Source: a virus | Virus record (IMG/VR): IMGVR_UViG_3300024262_000090 | Coordinates: 1-39,954 of that record | Strand: one strand, 5' to 3' | Length of the DNA stretch: 39,954 nucleotides | In this document: positions 1-7,826 of the stretch, piece after piece | Layout of the letters: every line of letters starts with the position of its first letter | Position numbering within the stretch: the stretch's first letter is position 1 | Notes under the pieces: model-generated | Told to the model about the DNA's origin: nothing | Database searches by the model: none | Seen by the model: only the letters and a program-made list of their open reading frames with translations | Translations under genes and position numbers: made by a program

Positions 1-34
1 GGCGGGCGATATTATCAGGTTGCGGATTTGCCAT
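1..34 (-). CDS. Start of a further phage gene, runs off the left edge
   Basis: An ATG at 34 reads MANPQPDNIAR and continues off the window. A GGGAG Shine-Dalgarno-like sequence lies about 7 bases upstream, and the start overlaps the end of the preceding gene by 20 bases, in the style of this operon. Too little is present to suggest a function. The direction shows that the late operon continues to the left. Confidence 0.45.
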   Translation of the reverse strand, partial: MANPQPDNIAR

Positions 35-392
35 TAGTTCGCTCCCATCGACCTAACCGGCATCTCTCACCGGCGACCCGTGCTTTTGCGGGTACGTAAC
101 ACTTGCACAGGCGGCAGAATAGATTATTCCGGCCTCTGCCACGTTCAAACTTTGGCAAGGGCGGTGTCTTCTCGAAGTCGAGTGCGTTTTTGATAAGGTC
201 GATTCCGTTGCGCTTATACCAGCCAACGTACTCCGCCATAGTCAGCCATGTATTTTCAGGACAATTCCAACATGCCCGTATCTTTGCGTCCGTACCGGTT
301 GGCTTTCTGCCTATAGCCAGATTAGCATAGCCAGTGCCGATATTGACGCCCGTATTGAGGATCCTCGAAATGTTTTTACCGCAGCAGCCCAT
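15..392 (-). CDS. Cys-rich hypothetical protein, end of tail region
   Basis: 125 aa starting MGCCGKN. I chose the ATG at 392 because it overlaps the previous stop as TAATG and lies about 10 bases after GAGGGGG; a TTG at 401 is too close to that site. Cysteines occur as CC at residues 3-4, CWNC near 40, and CRLCKC plus a later C near 93-109, which suggests metal binding. The N-terminal glycine-rich Cys pair is not a lipobox. I do not recognise the family. Its place after the fibre genes suggests a late, virion-associated or lysis-proximal role. Confidence 0.7.
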   Translation of the reverse strand: MGCCGKNISRILNTGVNIGTGYANLAIGRKPTGTDAKIRACWNCPENTWLTMAEYVGWYKRNGIDLIKNALDFEKTPPLPKFERGRGRNNLFCRLCKCYVPAKARVAGERCRLGRWERTNGKSAT

Positions 393-901
393 TAAGGACA
401 AGCCCCCTCACTAATTGTAACAGTTCCACCATAACCATCAATTACATAAGTTCTACCGAAGTAAGCAGTATCCCCACAATCACCAATAACAAGGCCGTTG
501 GCGTTTTCACCAAATCCAACTTTTTCACCGTAAGGATTATAACCAACTACAAACTCTGTATAATAATTGGGATAACCACTTGTAGATATAATTTCTACGA
601 CAAAACCTGAACCGTCCTTATAGCAAAAAGTCGAAAGATAATATCCTCCACCATAACCAATCATTTTGTCAACTTGGTATCCCCAGTGTGTGCCCATATC
701 TTCGGTTCTATCAAGCTCAACAGTATAACCGTCAAGCGCAGCGATAATCGAATCATCAGAACAATTCCTTATGCCATTGAACGTAATACATATCGTTTCG
801 GGGCATCCAGTTAAAATTTCTTGCAGCATTTGCAGCTTTTTATTTGCCAGGTCGTACGACAAGGTCAGCGTGCTCGGATTGAAGTGCAGTTTGTAGCTCA
901 T
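392..901 (-). CDS. Hypothetical virion-associated protein
   Basis: 169 aa, coupled to its neighbours by TAATG overlaps at both ends. The N-terminus (about residues 1-50) contains a segment with conserved-looking 'CPETICITFNGI'. The rest is rich in Gly, Tyr and Thr with short beta-strand-like stretches, such as GYGGGYYLSTF and GYGGTVTISEG, which fits a beta-rich tail-tip or fibre component. There is no signal peptide or membrane segment. Family not recognised; the structural role is inferred from position and composition. Confidence 0.7.
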   Translation of the reverse strand: MSYKLHFNPSTLTLSYDLANKKLQMLQEILTGCPETICITFNGIRNCSDDSIIAALDGYTVELDRTEDMGTHWGYQVDKMIGYGGGYYLSTFCYKDGSGFVVEIISTSGYPNYYTEFVVGYNPYGEKVGFGENANGLVIGDCGDTAYFGRTYVIDGYGGTVTISEGACP

Positions 902-1128
902 TATCTTCTCTCGTCTTTTACCAACTGGCCTTTAATATCCTTAATGCCCTGCTTGATGTATTTAGTATCCGTTCGTTGTTCAATCATATAGACTTCCAGC
1001 GTTCGGATGCGGGTCTCATGGTCATCCATACGGGGCCGGACATAGCCAAAAACTATACTTGCAAAGACAAGCAAAACTCCAACCAAAGTTGCCGCCCACT
1101 TCAAGGTAATGTTATTTCCGGCTGTCAT
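901..1128 (-). CDS. Small single-span membrane protein with coiled coil (holin-accessory-like)
   Basis: 75 aa. Residues about 9-29 form one hydrophobic segment (WAATLVGVLLVFASIVFGYV), followed by a charged helical tail with heptad character (DDHETRIRTLEVYMIEQ). The AGGAG site is well placed upstream of the ATG at 1128. One membrane span plus coiled coil, near the end of a tail operon, resembles XhlA-type haemolysin or holin-accessory proteins, although those usually carry the span at the C-terminus. It is the only lysis-related candidate seen in this part of the window, and that assignment is weak. Confidence 0.7.
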   Translation of the reverse strand: MTAGNNITLKWAATLVGVLLVFASIVFGYVRPRMDDHETRIRTLEVYMIEQRTDTKYIKQGIKDIKGQLVKDERR

Positions 1129-1137
1129 ATTATACTC

Positions 1138-1302
1138 CTAATTAGGTTCAACTGTAGATGTCTGGTTTTCAACTGGCGGCTGAATTGCTTGTTTCAATAT
1201 ACCAACGCCGTCGTAATTTGACAAACCGCCCGACTTTAAGAGTACGTCAAAAACGGCGTTCAGTAATTTTGTATCATCCTGATTTTCAATAATAATCTTC
1301 AT
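1138..1302 (-). CDS. Small hypothetical protein (54 aa)
   Basis: Reads MKIIIENQDDTKLLNAVFDV and ends ENQTSTVEPN. GAAAGG lies 6-7 bases before the ATG at 1302; another ATG at 1308 directly abuts that site and is a poorer start. It fills the gap between the fibre gene and the small membrane gene. The acidic, helical composition and tight spacing support a real gene. Function unknown. Confidence 0.6.
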   Translation of the reverse strand: MKIIIENQDDTKLLNAVFDVLLKSGGLSNYDGVGILKQAIQPPVENQTSTVEPN

Positions 1303-1318
1303 CTTCATCCTTTCTAAG

Positions 1319-2476
1319 TTATGCTGCGGTTATCAAGCCTAAATTTACAAGTGCTGTCTGGAGAGCTTCGGCGGTAGCGGCGACTCCCGTCTGTTGTGCG
1401 GTTACTGCATGACCATAAAATCCTAATCCGTCGGCGGAAGAATCAACCCTTATTATATTGCTGACAGTATTGCCATGGACATAAAAGTCTACCGTACCCA
1501 ACAGTTGCGGATTAACAGTAAAAGAGCCGAGGCTGAGAAACTCTTTGGCCTGACAGATAGCAATACCACCCGCAATAAACGAGAATGCGTCACCGGACAT
1601 GGACATATAGGTATCGGCGTCGCCATAGCCCTGAAATCTATTTGCTATAAGGTATCCACCAGTGCTTGTGATGTCGCCGGTAACGTCTAACGAGCCAAAT
1701 GTTGCTGCCGCCGATTCCTGCAAATCCTGGTCAATTACGCAGGTCTCTGAGATAGTAAGGGTCTTTGGTGTAGTGCCACCTGCTATAGTAAAACCAACTG
1801 CTTCTGCGGTTTGAGTTAAGCCGTTAATCGTACCACAAGTCAACGCGCCTGTGGTCGCAAGAATTTCATTGCTAAAGTCAATCGTCCCGCCGGCAGCAGT
1901 AAAATACATATTGCCAACATCTGCATGAAAATAAATATGGCCGCTTGCATCGGGATATATATTCAACCATTCGGTAGCACCGTTGTTAATATAGAAATCT
2001 GCGTCAGTTCCGCCCGTCATTATAATGTCTTTGGGACACGTTAAATCAGCACTCCCTGTAAGATAAACAGAATTTACTGCAACATTCAAATATGCCGTAC
2101 CCGCCACTTCCAACGAGAGTGTGCCAGTTGTCCGATTGATAGAGCCGCAGGTAAGTTCGCCCGTACCAAGATTCGCACTGGCAGCAGTTATCGCTCCTGC
2201 AACCGCTAAAGAAGTAAGTGTTCCAACCGATGTGATGTTTGGCTGTGCGGCCTGTGTCGTAGCTGTATTAGGGGCAAGGCCCGCGATAGTAGCTACTGTA
2301 GCGGCTTGACCGCTACACGCACCTGCCGTTGTAGCTGTTGCCGCGTTGCCCGTACATGAGCCGGAACTGCCACTTGCATCGCCTGTTATATCAGCGGTAA
2401 TACCGTTGGCGACAATCAATGAGAGGCTGTTCAACGTAAGCGTGCCGTCGCTTCTATCTACTACAATACTTGACAT
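1319..2476 (-). CDS. Tail fibre-like, low-complexity Ala/Thr/Gly-rich protein
   Basis: 385 aa. The start is the ATG at 2476, which overlaps the upstream stop as TAATG. Residues about 25-60 carry repeated small-residue turns (GNAATATTAGACSGQAAT). They are followed by an 'NITSVGTLTSLAVAG' motif that I know from many phage tail-fibre and metagenomic fibre proteins. The middle is made of Gly/Thr beta-strand repeats. The C-terminus (TGVAATAEALQTALVNLGL) is predicted helical and may be a trimerisation or tip-attachment element. The likely role is receptor binding at the virion tail tip. No catalytic motif seen. Confidence 0.75.
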   Translation of the reverse strand: MSSIVVDRSDGTLTLNSLSLIVANGITADITGDASGSSGSCTGNAATATTAGACSGQAATVATIAGLAPNTATTQAAQPNITSVGTLTSLAVAGAITAASANLGTGELTCGSINRTTGTLSLEVAGTAYLNVAVNSVYLTGSADLTCPKDIIMTGGTDADFYINNGATEWLNIYPDASGHIYFHADVGNMYFTAAGGTIDFSNEILATTGALTCGTINGLTQTAEAVGFTIAGGTTPKTLTISETCVIDQDLQESAAATFGSLDVTGDITSTGGYLIANRFQGYGDADTYMSMSGDAFSFIAGGIAICQAKEFLSLGSFTVNPQLLGTVDFYVHGNTVSNIIRVDSSADGLGFYGHAVTAQQTGVAATAEALQTALVNLGLITAA

Positions 2477-2922
2477 TAGGGAGTATCCTCTACACAAACA
2501 CAATCGTCAGTCGGCATGAACATTGTTGTACACCACCAGTCCCCTCCAATTTGCGTAACTATCATCGGGTCGGTATCTATCAATCTTGGCGAAGCTTCAT
2601 CCAAAGCAGTCCCGCCTTGTGCTATAGCACAATATACAGTAATCGCATCGCCGTCAATCTCGTCTAATTCGGCGGCAATGGTATTATCAGACGGAGCATC
2701 CTCTGAACAATAGGCCAAGTGCAATGTACTGCCACCGCCACCTACTTTCGGCATTTTTGGTCTTAATACGTTCAGAGCTATGCCAATTACTTTGCCGTGT
2801 CTACTGGACTTAACAACGACCATACCGTCGCCGGTTATATTGTCGGCGGCATTAACGGCATCAACCAACTCATTTATTTTATTAACCGCAACCGTAGGGC
2901 CGTGTTGTAATTTACTTATCAT
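2476..2922 (-). CDS. Hypothetical tail-tip/fibre-associated protein
   Basis: 148 aa, coupled by TAATG to genes on both sides. The N-terminus (MISKLQHGPTVAVNKINELV) is an amphipathic helix. It leads into a small glycine-rich linker (PKVGGGGSTLHLAYC) and a beta-rich acidic C-terminal half with six cysteines, including WWC and CVC. I do not recognise a family. Its position between a tail protein and the fibre suggests a connector or fibre-attachment role. Confidence 0.7.
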   Translation of the reverse strand: MISKLQHGPTVAVNKINELVDAVNAADNITGDGMVVVKSSRHGKVIGIALNVLRPKMPKVGGGGSTLHLAYCSEDAPSDNTIAAELDEIDGDAITVYCAIAQGGTALDEASPRLIDTDPMIVTQIGGDWWCTTMFMPTDDCVCVEDTP

Positions 2923-3701
2923 TACAGCCCCAATAAATTGAAATTGGCGATAGGATATAATGTGATATTTTTGTAACCGACATTCTTAACTAAATCTGCG
3001 GGCGGCTCACCTCTTCGCGGATCGATATAATATACCTGCTCCATCCATGTATCCGGTCGGTATTGAAATGTATAATTCACATCCCATCCCACCCGCCCAA
3101 TACTGCTCGTGCCGGTTAATCCAGTGCACATCCACTGGCCCATAATTGATGTCGGCGCCAATGACCACGGCCCACTATTTACATAACCAACATAATCCAG
3201 TGCTTTTGCAGAAGGGTTTACAAGTTCCAGTTTATGCACGGATATGCGATGGTCGGGCAGATATTTAGCCAGGGCCTTGCCGGTAACATCGGTAGTTCCA
3301 GCTATATTCAACCTGTCATCCGAACCCTCTTTGCCGTAAGTTGCAGGATAGGTATAACTCACACTAATCAACGCACCATAAACATCCATATTGGTTTCAA
3401 CTTGTGATAGCGTGGCTCCAACCTCAACTATATCATAGTCGAATATCATCTTATATAATAAGCTGAACTTGATAATATCAGATGCGTCCGGTATGGGTCG
3501 TATTTCATATAAATAACAACCTTTTAGTCCTGGATAAGAATCACCCATCCGCGGCATCCCCGATGTTTCTGCTGCCTCAATAATTCTGCTATGACCACTG
3601 CCGGTCACACCACTAACTTTGGCAATGCGCTCAATTTCTTCCCAGCCCCATGACGTTTTACGTCCTGTGTGGCCATCAATTATATCAAGTACTACCGCCA
3701 T
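2922..3701 (-). CDS. Minor tail protein (tail-tip, immediately after tape measure)
   Basis: 259 aa. It overlaps the end of the tape-measure gene by 10 bases. The place directly downstream of the tape measure is where distal-tail (Dit-like) or minor tail proteins are encoded in siphoviruses. The sequence is beta-rich with many Tyr and Trp (SVSYTYPATYGKEG, MEQVYYIDPRRGEPP), and no enzyme motif is visible. Assignment as a minor tail protein rests on position; family not recognised. Confidence 0.7.
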   Translation of the reverse strand: MAVVLDIIDGHTGRKTSWGWEEIERIAKVSGVTGSGHSRIIEAAETSGMPRMGDSYPGLKGCYLYEIRPIPDASDIIKFSLLYKMIFDYDIVEVGATLSQVETNMDVYGALISVSYTYPATYGKEGSDDRLNIAGTTDVTGKALAKYLPDHRISVHKLELVNPSAKALDYVGYVNSGPWSLAPTSIMGQWMCTGLTGTSSIGRVGWDVNYTFQYRPDTWMEQVYYIDPRRGEPPADLVKNVGYKNITLYPIANFNLLGL

Positions 3702-5656
3702 TCATGCCTCGCTGTCTGTCGTGTGCTATTCCTAATATCCTGAATATCACGTGATTGATTTTCCAATTCCATGAGCTGCCTCTGCTCAATCTGCATCGGA
3801 GCACCGCCACCTATTGCCATAAGGCCCGGCCGCTCCAAAACCCCCACAACACCTTTTTCTCTTGTAAATGCTTCCGTAGATACTTTAGGTACTTTCGTTC
3901 GCTCTTTCAATTGAACCAACATATCATATAGATTTTGCTTTTCACCTTCAGCAACCCCCTTCAACTGCCCAACCCGATACTTCAGCTTGTCCACCCAATC
4001 CATGCCGACAGTTTTCAATTGTTCTATTACGTCCTGCATTATGCCCTTAAATTCCAATGCGCCCTCCTCTGTCTTTTTCAATAAGTCCAAATCTTTCATA
4101 TCATTCAGTACGCTATTGATATAAACCTGTGTTTTATGACCGTATCCCATTACGCGGGTAATGCTCTCCGCCATTAACTGGCCTGCACTTTTACCGAAGT
4201 CACGAAGCTGCTGGCGTATGGCTTCTATCCTGCCTTGCACACTATTATAATCCTTTATCTGTGCCGCAACATTCTCATCAATTAGTTTATTGTATCTATC
4301 AAGTGTCTTATTATATTCCTCAAGTGCCTTTGCACTATTATCGATTGCAATAGTTTGATTGCGTGCCCGCATTTTAGCAGACGCAGCGGCCAGCCTCTCG
4401 CTTTGGTCTTCCGGTAGCTGGCCTGAAACTTTAGCGGCAATACCACCTAAACGAGAATAACCGCCGCCCCGAAGGGGATGCTCAACCGGCGGCAAGGCCC
4501 AAGGATACATATTACGCGCCCGCATTTTAGCGGATGCAGCAGCCAGCCTCTCGCTTTGGTCTTCCGGTAGCTGGCCTGTGGCTGCAGCAGCAAGGTGGCC
4601 TAAATGCGAATAACTGCCGCCCCGAAGGGGGTGCTTAACAGGTTTCAAAGCCTTGGCAGTTTTATCAATAGCTTTTGCCGCACCTTCCGCATCTGTTTTT
4701 ATATCCTTGAATAATTCATCAATAACAGCAAGTGATGCACCCGCTACCATTAAGCCCGTGCCCAAAATAATCCATCCACCAGGCCCAGCCAATCCTAAGA
4801 CAGTTGCTTGGGCCTCCGCCATTCCTTGCAGTGCTTTAATAATAAGCCCTATCGCTTTTACGATACGAGGAGCAAGATAAATTGCAGAAGTTATTACGGC
4901 AACCCATTTCAATGTTTTAGCTACGACATCTACAAAAGTCATGTTGAAATTGTCAAGTACGCTGACAATCCGCAAAACGGCAGGCAACAATTTTCCTCCA
5001 ATTTGTTCGCGCACGTCACCTATCTTGTTTTTAAGTTGTTCCATTCTGCCATTAAACGTATGCACTTCACCCTCAGCCAAAGCAAAACCTCTGATTCCTT
5101 CCTTTAGTACCTCGTTAAATTTCTCTTGTTTGTTTAGTGCAGCATCTACTTTTATTCCATATCTGGTAAGCGTAGACACGTCACCCATGCGCGCACGAGC
5201 CACTAATCGCATGGCTGCAACTACATCAAGTTTATATGCCGCCGCAAGCCCTATCGCCGCCTTAGTTGCGTTCTTTAACTCCGTCCCGCTTAATTTGGCC
5301 ATTGATGAACCCATCGCCATCAATCGCAAAACAGCCTCATCGCCATATACTGTAATCTTTTGTATGCCTGCTGCAAATTTCTTCATATCAGTCATTGCAG
5401 CATCGCTGTTTTTGCCAATCAGACCTAAAGCATCGGACAAAGATTTAATGGAAGCTTCCTGTTCGCCGTACAATTTTAACGATTGTGAGAAAAATCGAAT
5501 AGCGGCAAGACCACTAAACGCCGTAATTGCAGTCTTGGCCATAGTCTTGAGTTCTCGTGAGAATCGGCTGGCGTGCTTCCGGCTCTTATTCATATTCTTC
5601 TCGAATGCGCCGGTTCTGGCTACAAGATTGACCGCTAATGTACTGATTACTGCCAT
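3692..5656 (-). CDS. Tail tape measure protein
   Basis: 654 aa. This is the longest tail gene and lies directly after the G/T chaperone pair. The N-terminus (LVARTGAFEKNMNKSRKHAS) matches the usual tape-measure opening, where an amphipathic helix is followed by Lys/Arg-rich coiled coil. Hydrophobic segments at about residues 251-272 and 284-312 could form the membrane-inserting part. The remainder is long alpha-helix. Residues 340-382 and 391-433 are an in-frame tandem duplication (see the repeat entry). The protein sets tail length and is ejected with DNA. For a siphovirus it is rather short, which suggests a tail of roughly 100 nm (inference from about 1.5 Angstrom per residue). Confidence 0.9.
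   Translation of the reverse strand: MAVISTLAVNLVARTGAFEKNMNKSRKHASRFSRELKTMAKTAITAFSGLAAIRFFSQSLKLYGEQEASIKSLSDALGLIGKNSDAAMTDMKKFAAGIQKITVYGDEAVLRLMAMGSSMAKLSGTELKNATKAAIGLAAAYKLDVVAAMRLVARARMGDVSTLTRYGIKVDAALNKQEKFNEVLKEGIRGFALAEGEVHTFNGRMEQLKNKIGDVREQIGGKLLPAVLRIVSVLDNFNMTFVDVVAKTLKWVAVITSAIYLAPRIVKAIGLIIKALQGMAEAQATVLGLAGPGGWIILGTGLMVAGASLAVIDELFKDIKTDAEGAAKAIDKTAKALKPVKHPLRGGSYSHLGHLAAAATGQLPEDQSERLAAASAKMRARNMYPWALPPVEHPLRGGGYSRLGGIAAKVSGQLPEDQSERLAAASAKMRARNQTIAIDNSAKALEEYNKTLDRYNKLIDENVAAQIKDYNSVQGRIEAIRQQLRDFGKSAGQLMAESITRVMGYGHKTQVYINSVLNDMKDLDLLKKTEEGALEFKGIMQDVIEQLKTVGMDWVDKLKYRVGQLKGVAEGEKQNLYDMLVQLKERTKVPKVSTEAFTREKGVVGVLERPGLMAIGGGAPMQIEQRQLMELENQSRDIQDIRNSTRQTARHEWR
4358..4639 (-). 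repeat. 153-bp in-frame tandem duplication inside the tape measure gene
   Basis: Two copies of a 43-residue segment, with period 51 codons (153 bp), cover residues 340-382 and 391-433. Both carry HPLRGG near the start and an identical QLPEDQSERLAAASAKMRAR block near the end. The DNA is also highly similar, which points to a recent duplication. Confidence 0.9.
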
Positions 5657-5896
5657 TTATAATCGCCTTAAAACGCCTTTGATTTCATCTGCCGACATTT
5701 GTTTAGGTGGATCAAAATTGAGCATAAAATCTTCCAGCTTAACATCCTTTGCTCCTGCACTGGCAGCTACATAACAGGCAATCATTGCCGCACGCCTATC
5801 TGCCCGTACTTCACCAAAGGGTTCAATCGAATAAAAAGCCATCCACTCGGACAATTCATAGCTTGTTATATTCGCTAATAACTGTCCGGCTGTCAT
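5657..5896 (-). CDS. Tail assembly protein T (C-terminal part of G-T frameshift product)
   Basis: 79 codons downstream of an ATG at 5896. The segment SYELSEWMAFYSIEPFGEVR and the following RAAMIACYVA match the lambda-T/DUF4035 family of tail assembly proteins. The -1 frame is open from the slippery site at 5956-5950. It encodes 18 more residues before this ATG, including RLAAHLGMTAGQLLA, which is itself typical of the family. No ribosome binding site precedes the ATG, so expression is most likely only as the G-T fusion (about 210 aa). T is a morphogenesis factor, believed to bring tape measure and tube subunits together, and is absent from mature virions. Confidence 0.85.
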   Translation of the reverse strand: MTAGQLLANITSYELSEWMAFYSIEPFGEVRADRRAAMIACYVAASAGAKDVKLEDFMLNFDPPKQMSADEIKGVLRRL

Positions 5897-5910
5897 TCCA
5901 AGGTGAGCCG

Positions 5911-6288
5911 CTAATCGGAAGTAGAATCGGCGGCTATGGCTTTCCCTGAGTTTTTTACTATCTCCTCGATGTCATCCACGCCCATACCATTAAGTTCCTG
6001 CGCAGCGGAGAAGACCCTATCTAATGCCTTCGCGGATTTCAGCCCTAATGCTACTGAATCCATATCGCCGAATAACCGCTTGCCTTTTTCGTCAACAATA
6101 CATAATGCACAGAGCTTGGCACGCATATTATTCATGTCAACTTTTTTGCCCTTGAGTAGTGACTGCTCAAAATTGTCACGTTCCACCCCTGTAAGTGTGC
6201 GAACAGTTACCTGCCCGCCCCACTCTGGAACATCCACAACCTGGCTCGACAGGTCTTTCGCATCCATGATTGACTTTTTGTCTAACAT
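5911..6288 (-). CDS. Tail assembly chaperone G
   Basis: 125 aa with a good AAAGGAT-type ribosome site. It sits between tail-tube and tape-measure genes, the fixed position of the G chaperone. The N-terminal half contains a beta-type segment (VPEWGGQVTVRTLTGVERD) typical of gp24/G-like tail chaperones. The C-terminal half is helical (LKSAKALDRVFSAAQELNGM), and a slippery heptamer lies 12 codons before its stop. Zero-frame translation gives G; -1 slippage gives G-T. The protein chaperones the tape measure during tail assembly. Confidence 0.85.
   Translation of the reverse strand: MLDKKSIMDAKDLSSQVVDVPEWGGQVTVRTLTGVERDNFEQSLLKGKKVDMNNMRAKLCALCIVDEKGKRLFGDMDSVALGLKSAKALDRVFSAAQELNGMGVDDIEEIVKNSGKAIAADSTSD
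5950..5956 (-). other. Programmed -1 ribosomal frameshift site (A AAA AAC)
   Basis: On the minus strand the heptamer A AAA AAC is in phase with the G frame (GTA AAA AAC), as the X XXY YYZ rule requires. Slipping back one base opens a frame with no stop through 18 codons into the T reading frame at 5896. A nearby GGGAAAG, the lambda G-T sequence, is not in the correct phase here. Confidence 0.9.
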
Positions 6289-6312
6289 AATTTTATCCTT
6301 TCAAAAGTGATA

Positions 6313-6756
6313 TTAAGCTCGTGCCGTCCACACAGGAACGCCACTAAATTTAACTGTTACAGATTGCGTTACCTTCCCGTCGAACGGTATTGCATGGCCC
6401 AAAGCAGTAATAAAACCCTTACAATAAACATCAGACTTGCTTGCTTCCGTGGTGTGGTCATTGAATGTTATATGATAGTATTGTGCATCATTTGTTTTCA
6501 GCGCATCCAACTCCGCCGCTGTACCTGCCGCCGTACCGTCGTAGTTGCATTCAAATGTCACCTCGCCCGCATCCAACATTCCAGGGATAAACTCTCTGAA
6601 TTTGGTAGTTGAATCCATTGTAGATATATCAATAGAATCTCTTGTCCCGTTAGGGCCGCTGATACTGATGATATTACCTATAGTAGTTACTGTGGTAACT
6701 GCTGTATTAGCAGACACTTTCAACGATGTTCCGTGTCCAAGTATGCCGTCACTCAT
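6313..6756 (-). CDS. Major tail (tube) protein, second paralog
   Basis: 147 aa. Together with the gene just upstream it forms a tandem pair that share MSDGI.GHG at the start, GNIISISGPN, DISTMDSTTKFREFIPGML and GFITALGHAIPFDGKVTQS. The SIDISTMDST-type motif is typical of siphovirus tail tube proteins. The two genes differ in the loops at residues about 12-28 and 85-110. It may be a minor tube variant, a tube terminator or a functional backup. It lies directly before the chaperone G, as expected for the tube gene. Confidence 0.85.
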   Translation of the reverse strand: MSDGILGHGTSLKVSANTAVTTVTTIGNIISISGPNGTRDSIDISTMDSTTKFREFIPGMLDAGEVTFECNYDGTAAGTAAELDALKTNDAQYYHITFNDHTTEASKSDVYCKGFITALGHAIPFDGKVTQSVTVKFSGVPVWTARA

Positions 6757-6766
6757 AATAAACTCC

Positions 6767-7183
6767 TTACGCCGTCTCGTCGGTATATGTTGGTGAACCT
6801 GTGAATTTGAGGCCGAGCGATTGTGTTACCTTGCCGTCAAATGGTATCGCATGACCTAACGCTGTAATAAAACCGGATGAAGAAAAGCTCGATGTAACTG
6901 TTCCGTTATACAAAGTAATCAATACGGTAGCGGCGGTGTTGGTTTTCCATGTGTTTAGATAATTAGCAGTACCCGCCGCCGTACCATCGTAATTTAATTC
7001 CACCGTCACTTCTCCGGTGTCCAACATTCCAGGGATAAACTCTCTGAATTTGGTAGTTGAATCCATTGTAGATATATCTACTGAATCTCTTGCTTCATTA
7101 GGCCCGCTGATACTGATGATATTGCCTACTGCTGTCTCACCAATAGTCAAAATAGCTCCGTGCCCGTGTATTCCGTCACTCAT
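6767..7183 (-). CDS. Major tail (tube) protein, first paralog
   Basis: 138 aa, paralogous to the next gene (6313-6756), with a 59-bp stretch of identical DNA (7020-7078 versus 6572-6630). AAGGAG lies at a good distance before the ATG at 7183. A strong hairpin with a U-tract ends only 13 bases upstream of the start, so this reading frame begins directly after a terminator-like element. Tube subunits polymerise around the tape measure to form the tail. Confidence 0.85.
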   Translation of the reverse strand: MSDGIHGHGAILTIGETAVGNIISISGPNEARDSVDISTMDSTTKFREFIPGMLDTGEVTVELNYDGTAAGTANYLNTWKTNTAATVLITLYNGTVTSSFSSSGFITALGHAIPFDGKVTQSLGLKFTGSPTYTDETA

Positions 7184-7196
7184 AATAATACTCCTT

Positions 7197-7226
7197 AAAA
7201 GAAAAAGGCCCGCACAATTGCGAGCC
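7197..7226 (-). terminator. Intrinsic terminator or 5' hairpin before the tail tube genes
   Basis: On the minus strand, GGCTCGCA pairs with TGCGGGCC (8 bp with one T-G wobble) around an ATTG tetraloop, followed by TTTTTCTTTT. The ribosome site AAGGAG of the tube gene follows at once, leaving no room for a promoter after the hairpin. Confidence 0.8.
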
Positions 7227-7253
7227 TCATTGTAAAATTAGTTTTTCCGGTTC

Positions 7254-7826
7254 TTAGTTTAGAATTTCGTTAAAAAAAATCTTGTAATCCTGCTGGCATT
7301 CGTAACGCCGTAAACCTCGCACGTCGGAAGGCTGAATAACCGTATCCGTTTCGTTAAGCAAAAACATTATCTGTACAGTAATATCACCTTCCGTACCACT
7401 GGCCGTATTCAGTGCAGTCCTTATCGCATTGGCCAATGCTCTACAACCGCTGTAAGTCGTTGCCGATGCCGTTATCCTGAATACCGGCGAAGCCATTGTA
7501 ATTCTGTTTGTCATCGTATGCTCACGCCAGCCACTTATCTGTTCGTAAATTATTGCAGGGACTGCGGTTGATTGTGGTATACGTAAGGGATATACCTTAG
7601 TATCGACTATGCTATTTACAGTTGGGTCGGCGATAATCGTCGCATATAAAGCCTCCTCAATTGTACTGGCTGTCGGCGGTGTTGGGGCTGCTCGTGCGCT
7701 GCGCCATACACCTGATACCGCACGTCTATCTGCTGCGGATATAGTGCCATCCGGCGTGAGAATCCCCACACCGATAGGACTAAGACTGGCTGCACTCATA
7801 CGTTTTGCTGCTGTATCTATAGCCAT
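7254..7826 (-). CDS. DUF3168-type tail completion protein with extra N-terminal domain
   Basis: 190 aa, TAATG-coupled to the preceding beta-helix gene. Residues about 60-190 match the DUF3168 tail-completion fold: 'IEEALYATIIADPTVNSIVD', VYPLRIPQSTAVPAIIYEQI, and a later SGCRALANAIRTAL helix. It is a paralog of 12270-12689, with shared YPL..PQ....PA..Y..I and a common RxYECQQDYKI-like end. The first 50 residues (TAAKRMSAASLSPIGVGILTP) are a separate element that I have seen as a stand-alone small phage protein, so this looks like a fusion. The likely role is the head-tail interface or tube completion. Confidence 0.8.
   Translation of the reverse strand: MAIDTAAKRMSAASLSPIGVGILTPDGTISAADRRAVSGVWRSARAAPTPPTASTIEEALYATIIADPTVNSIVDTKVYPLRIPQSTAVPAIIYEQISGWREHTMTNRITMASPVFRITASATTYSGCRALANAIRTALNTASGTEGDITVQIMFLLNETDTVIQPSDVRGLRRYECQQDYKIFFNEILN

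Noticed and set aside
901-1302. Lysis cassette (holin plus endolysin)
   Set aside because: Only a small one-span coiled-coil protein is present; no lysozyme, amidase or peptidase motif appears in the window, so no lysis cassette is called.
4941-5774. Long plus-strand open frame opposite the tape measure
   Set aside because: Spans the tape measure and T genes on the other strand, lacks a ribosome site, and has composition expected from antisense reading.
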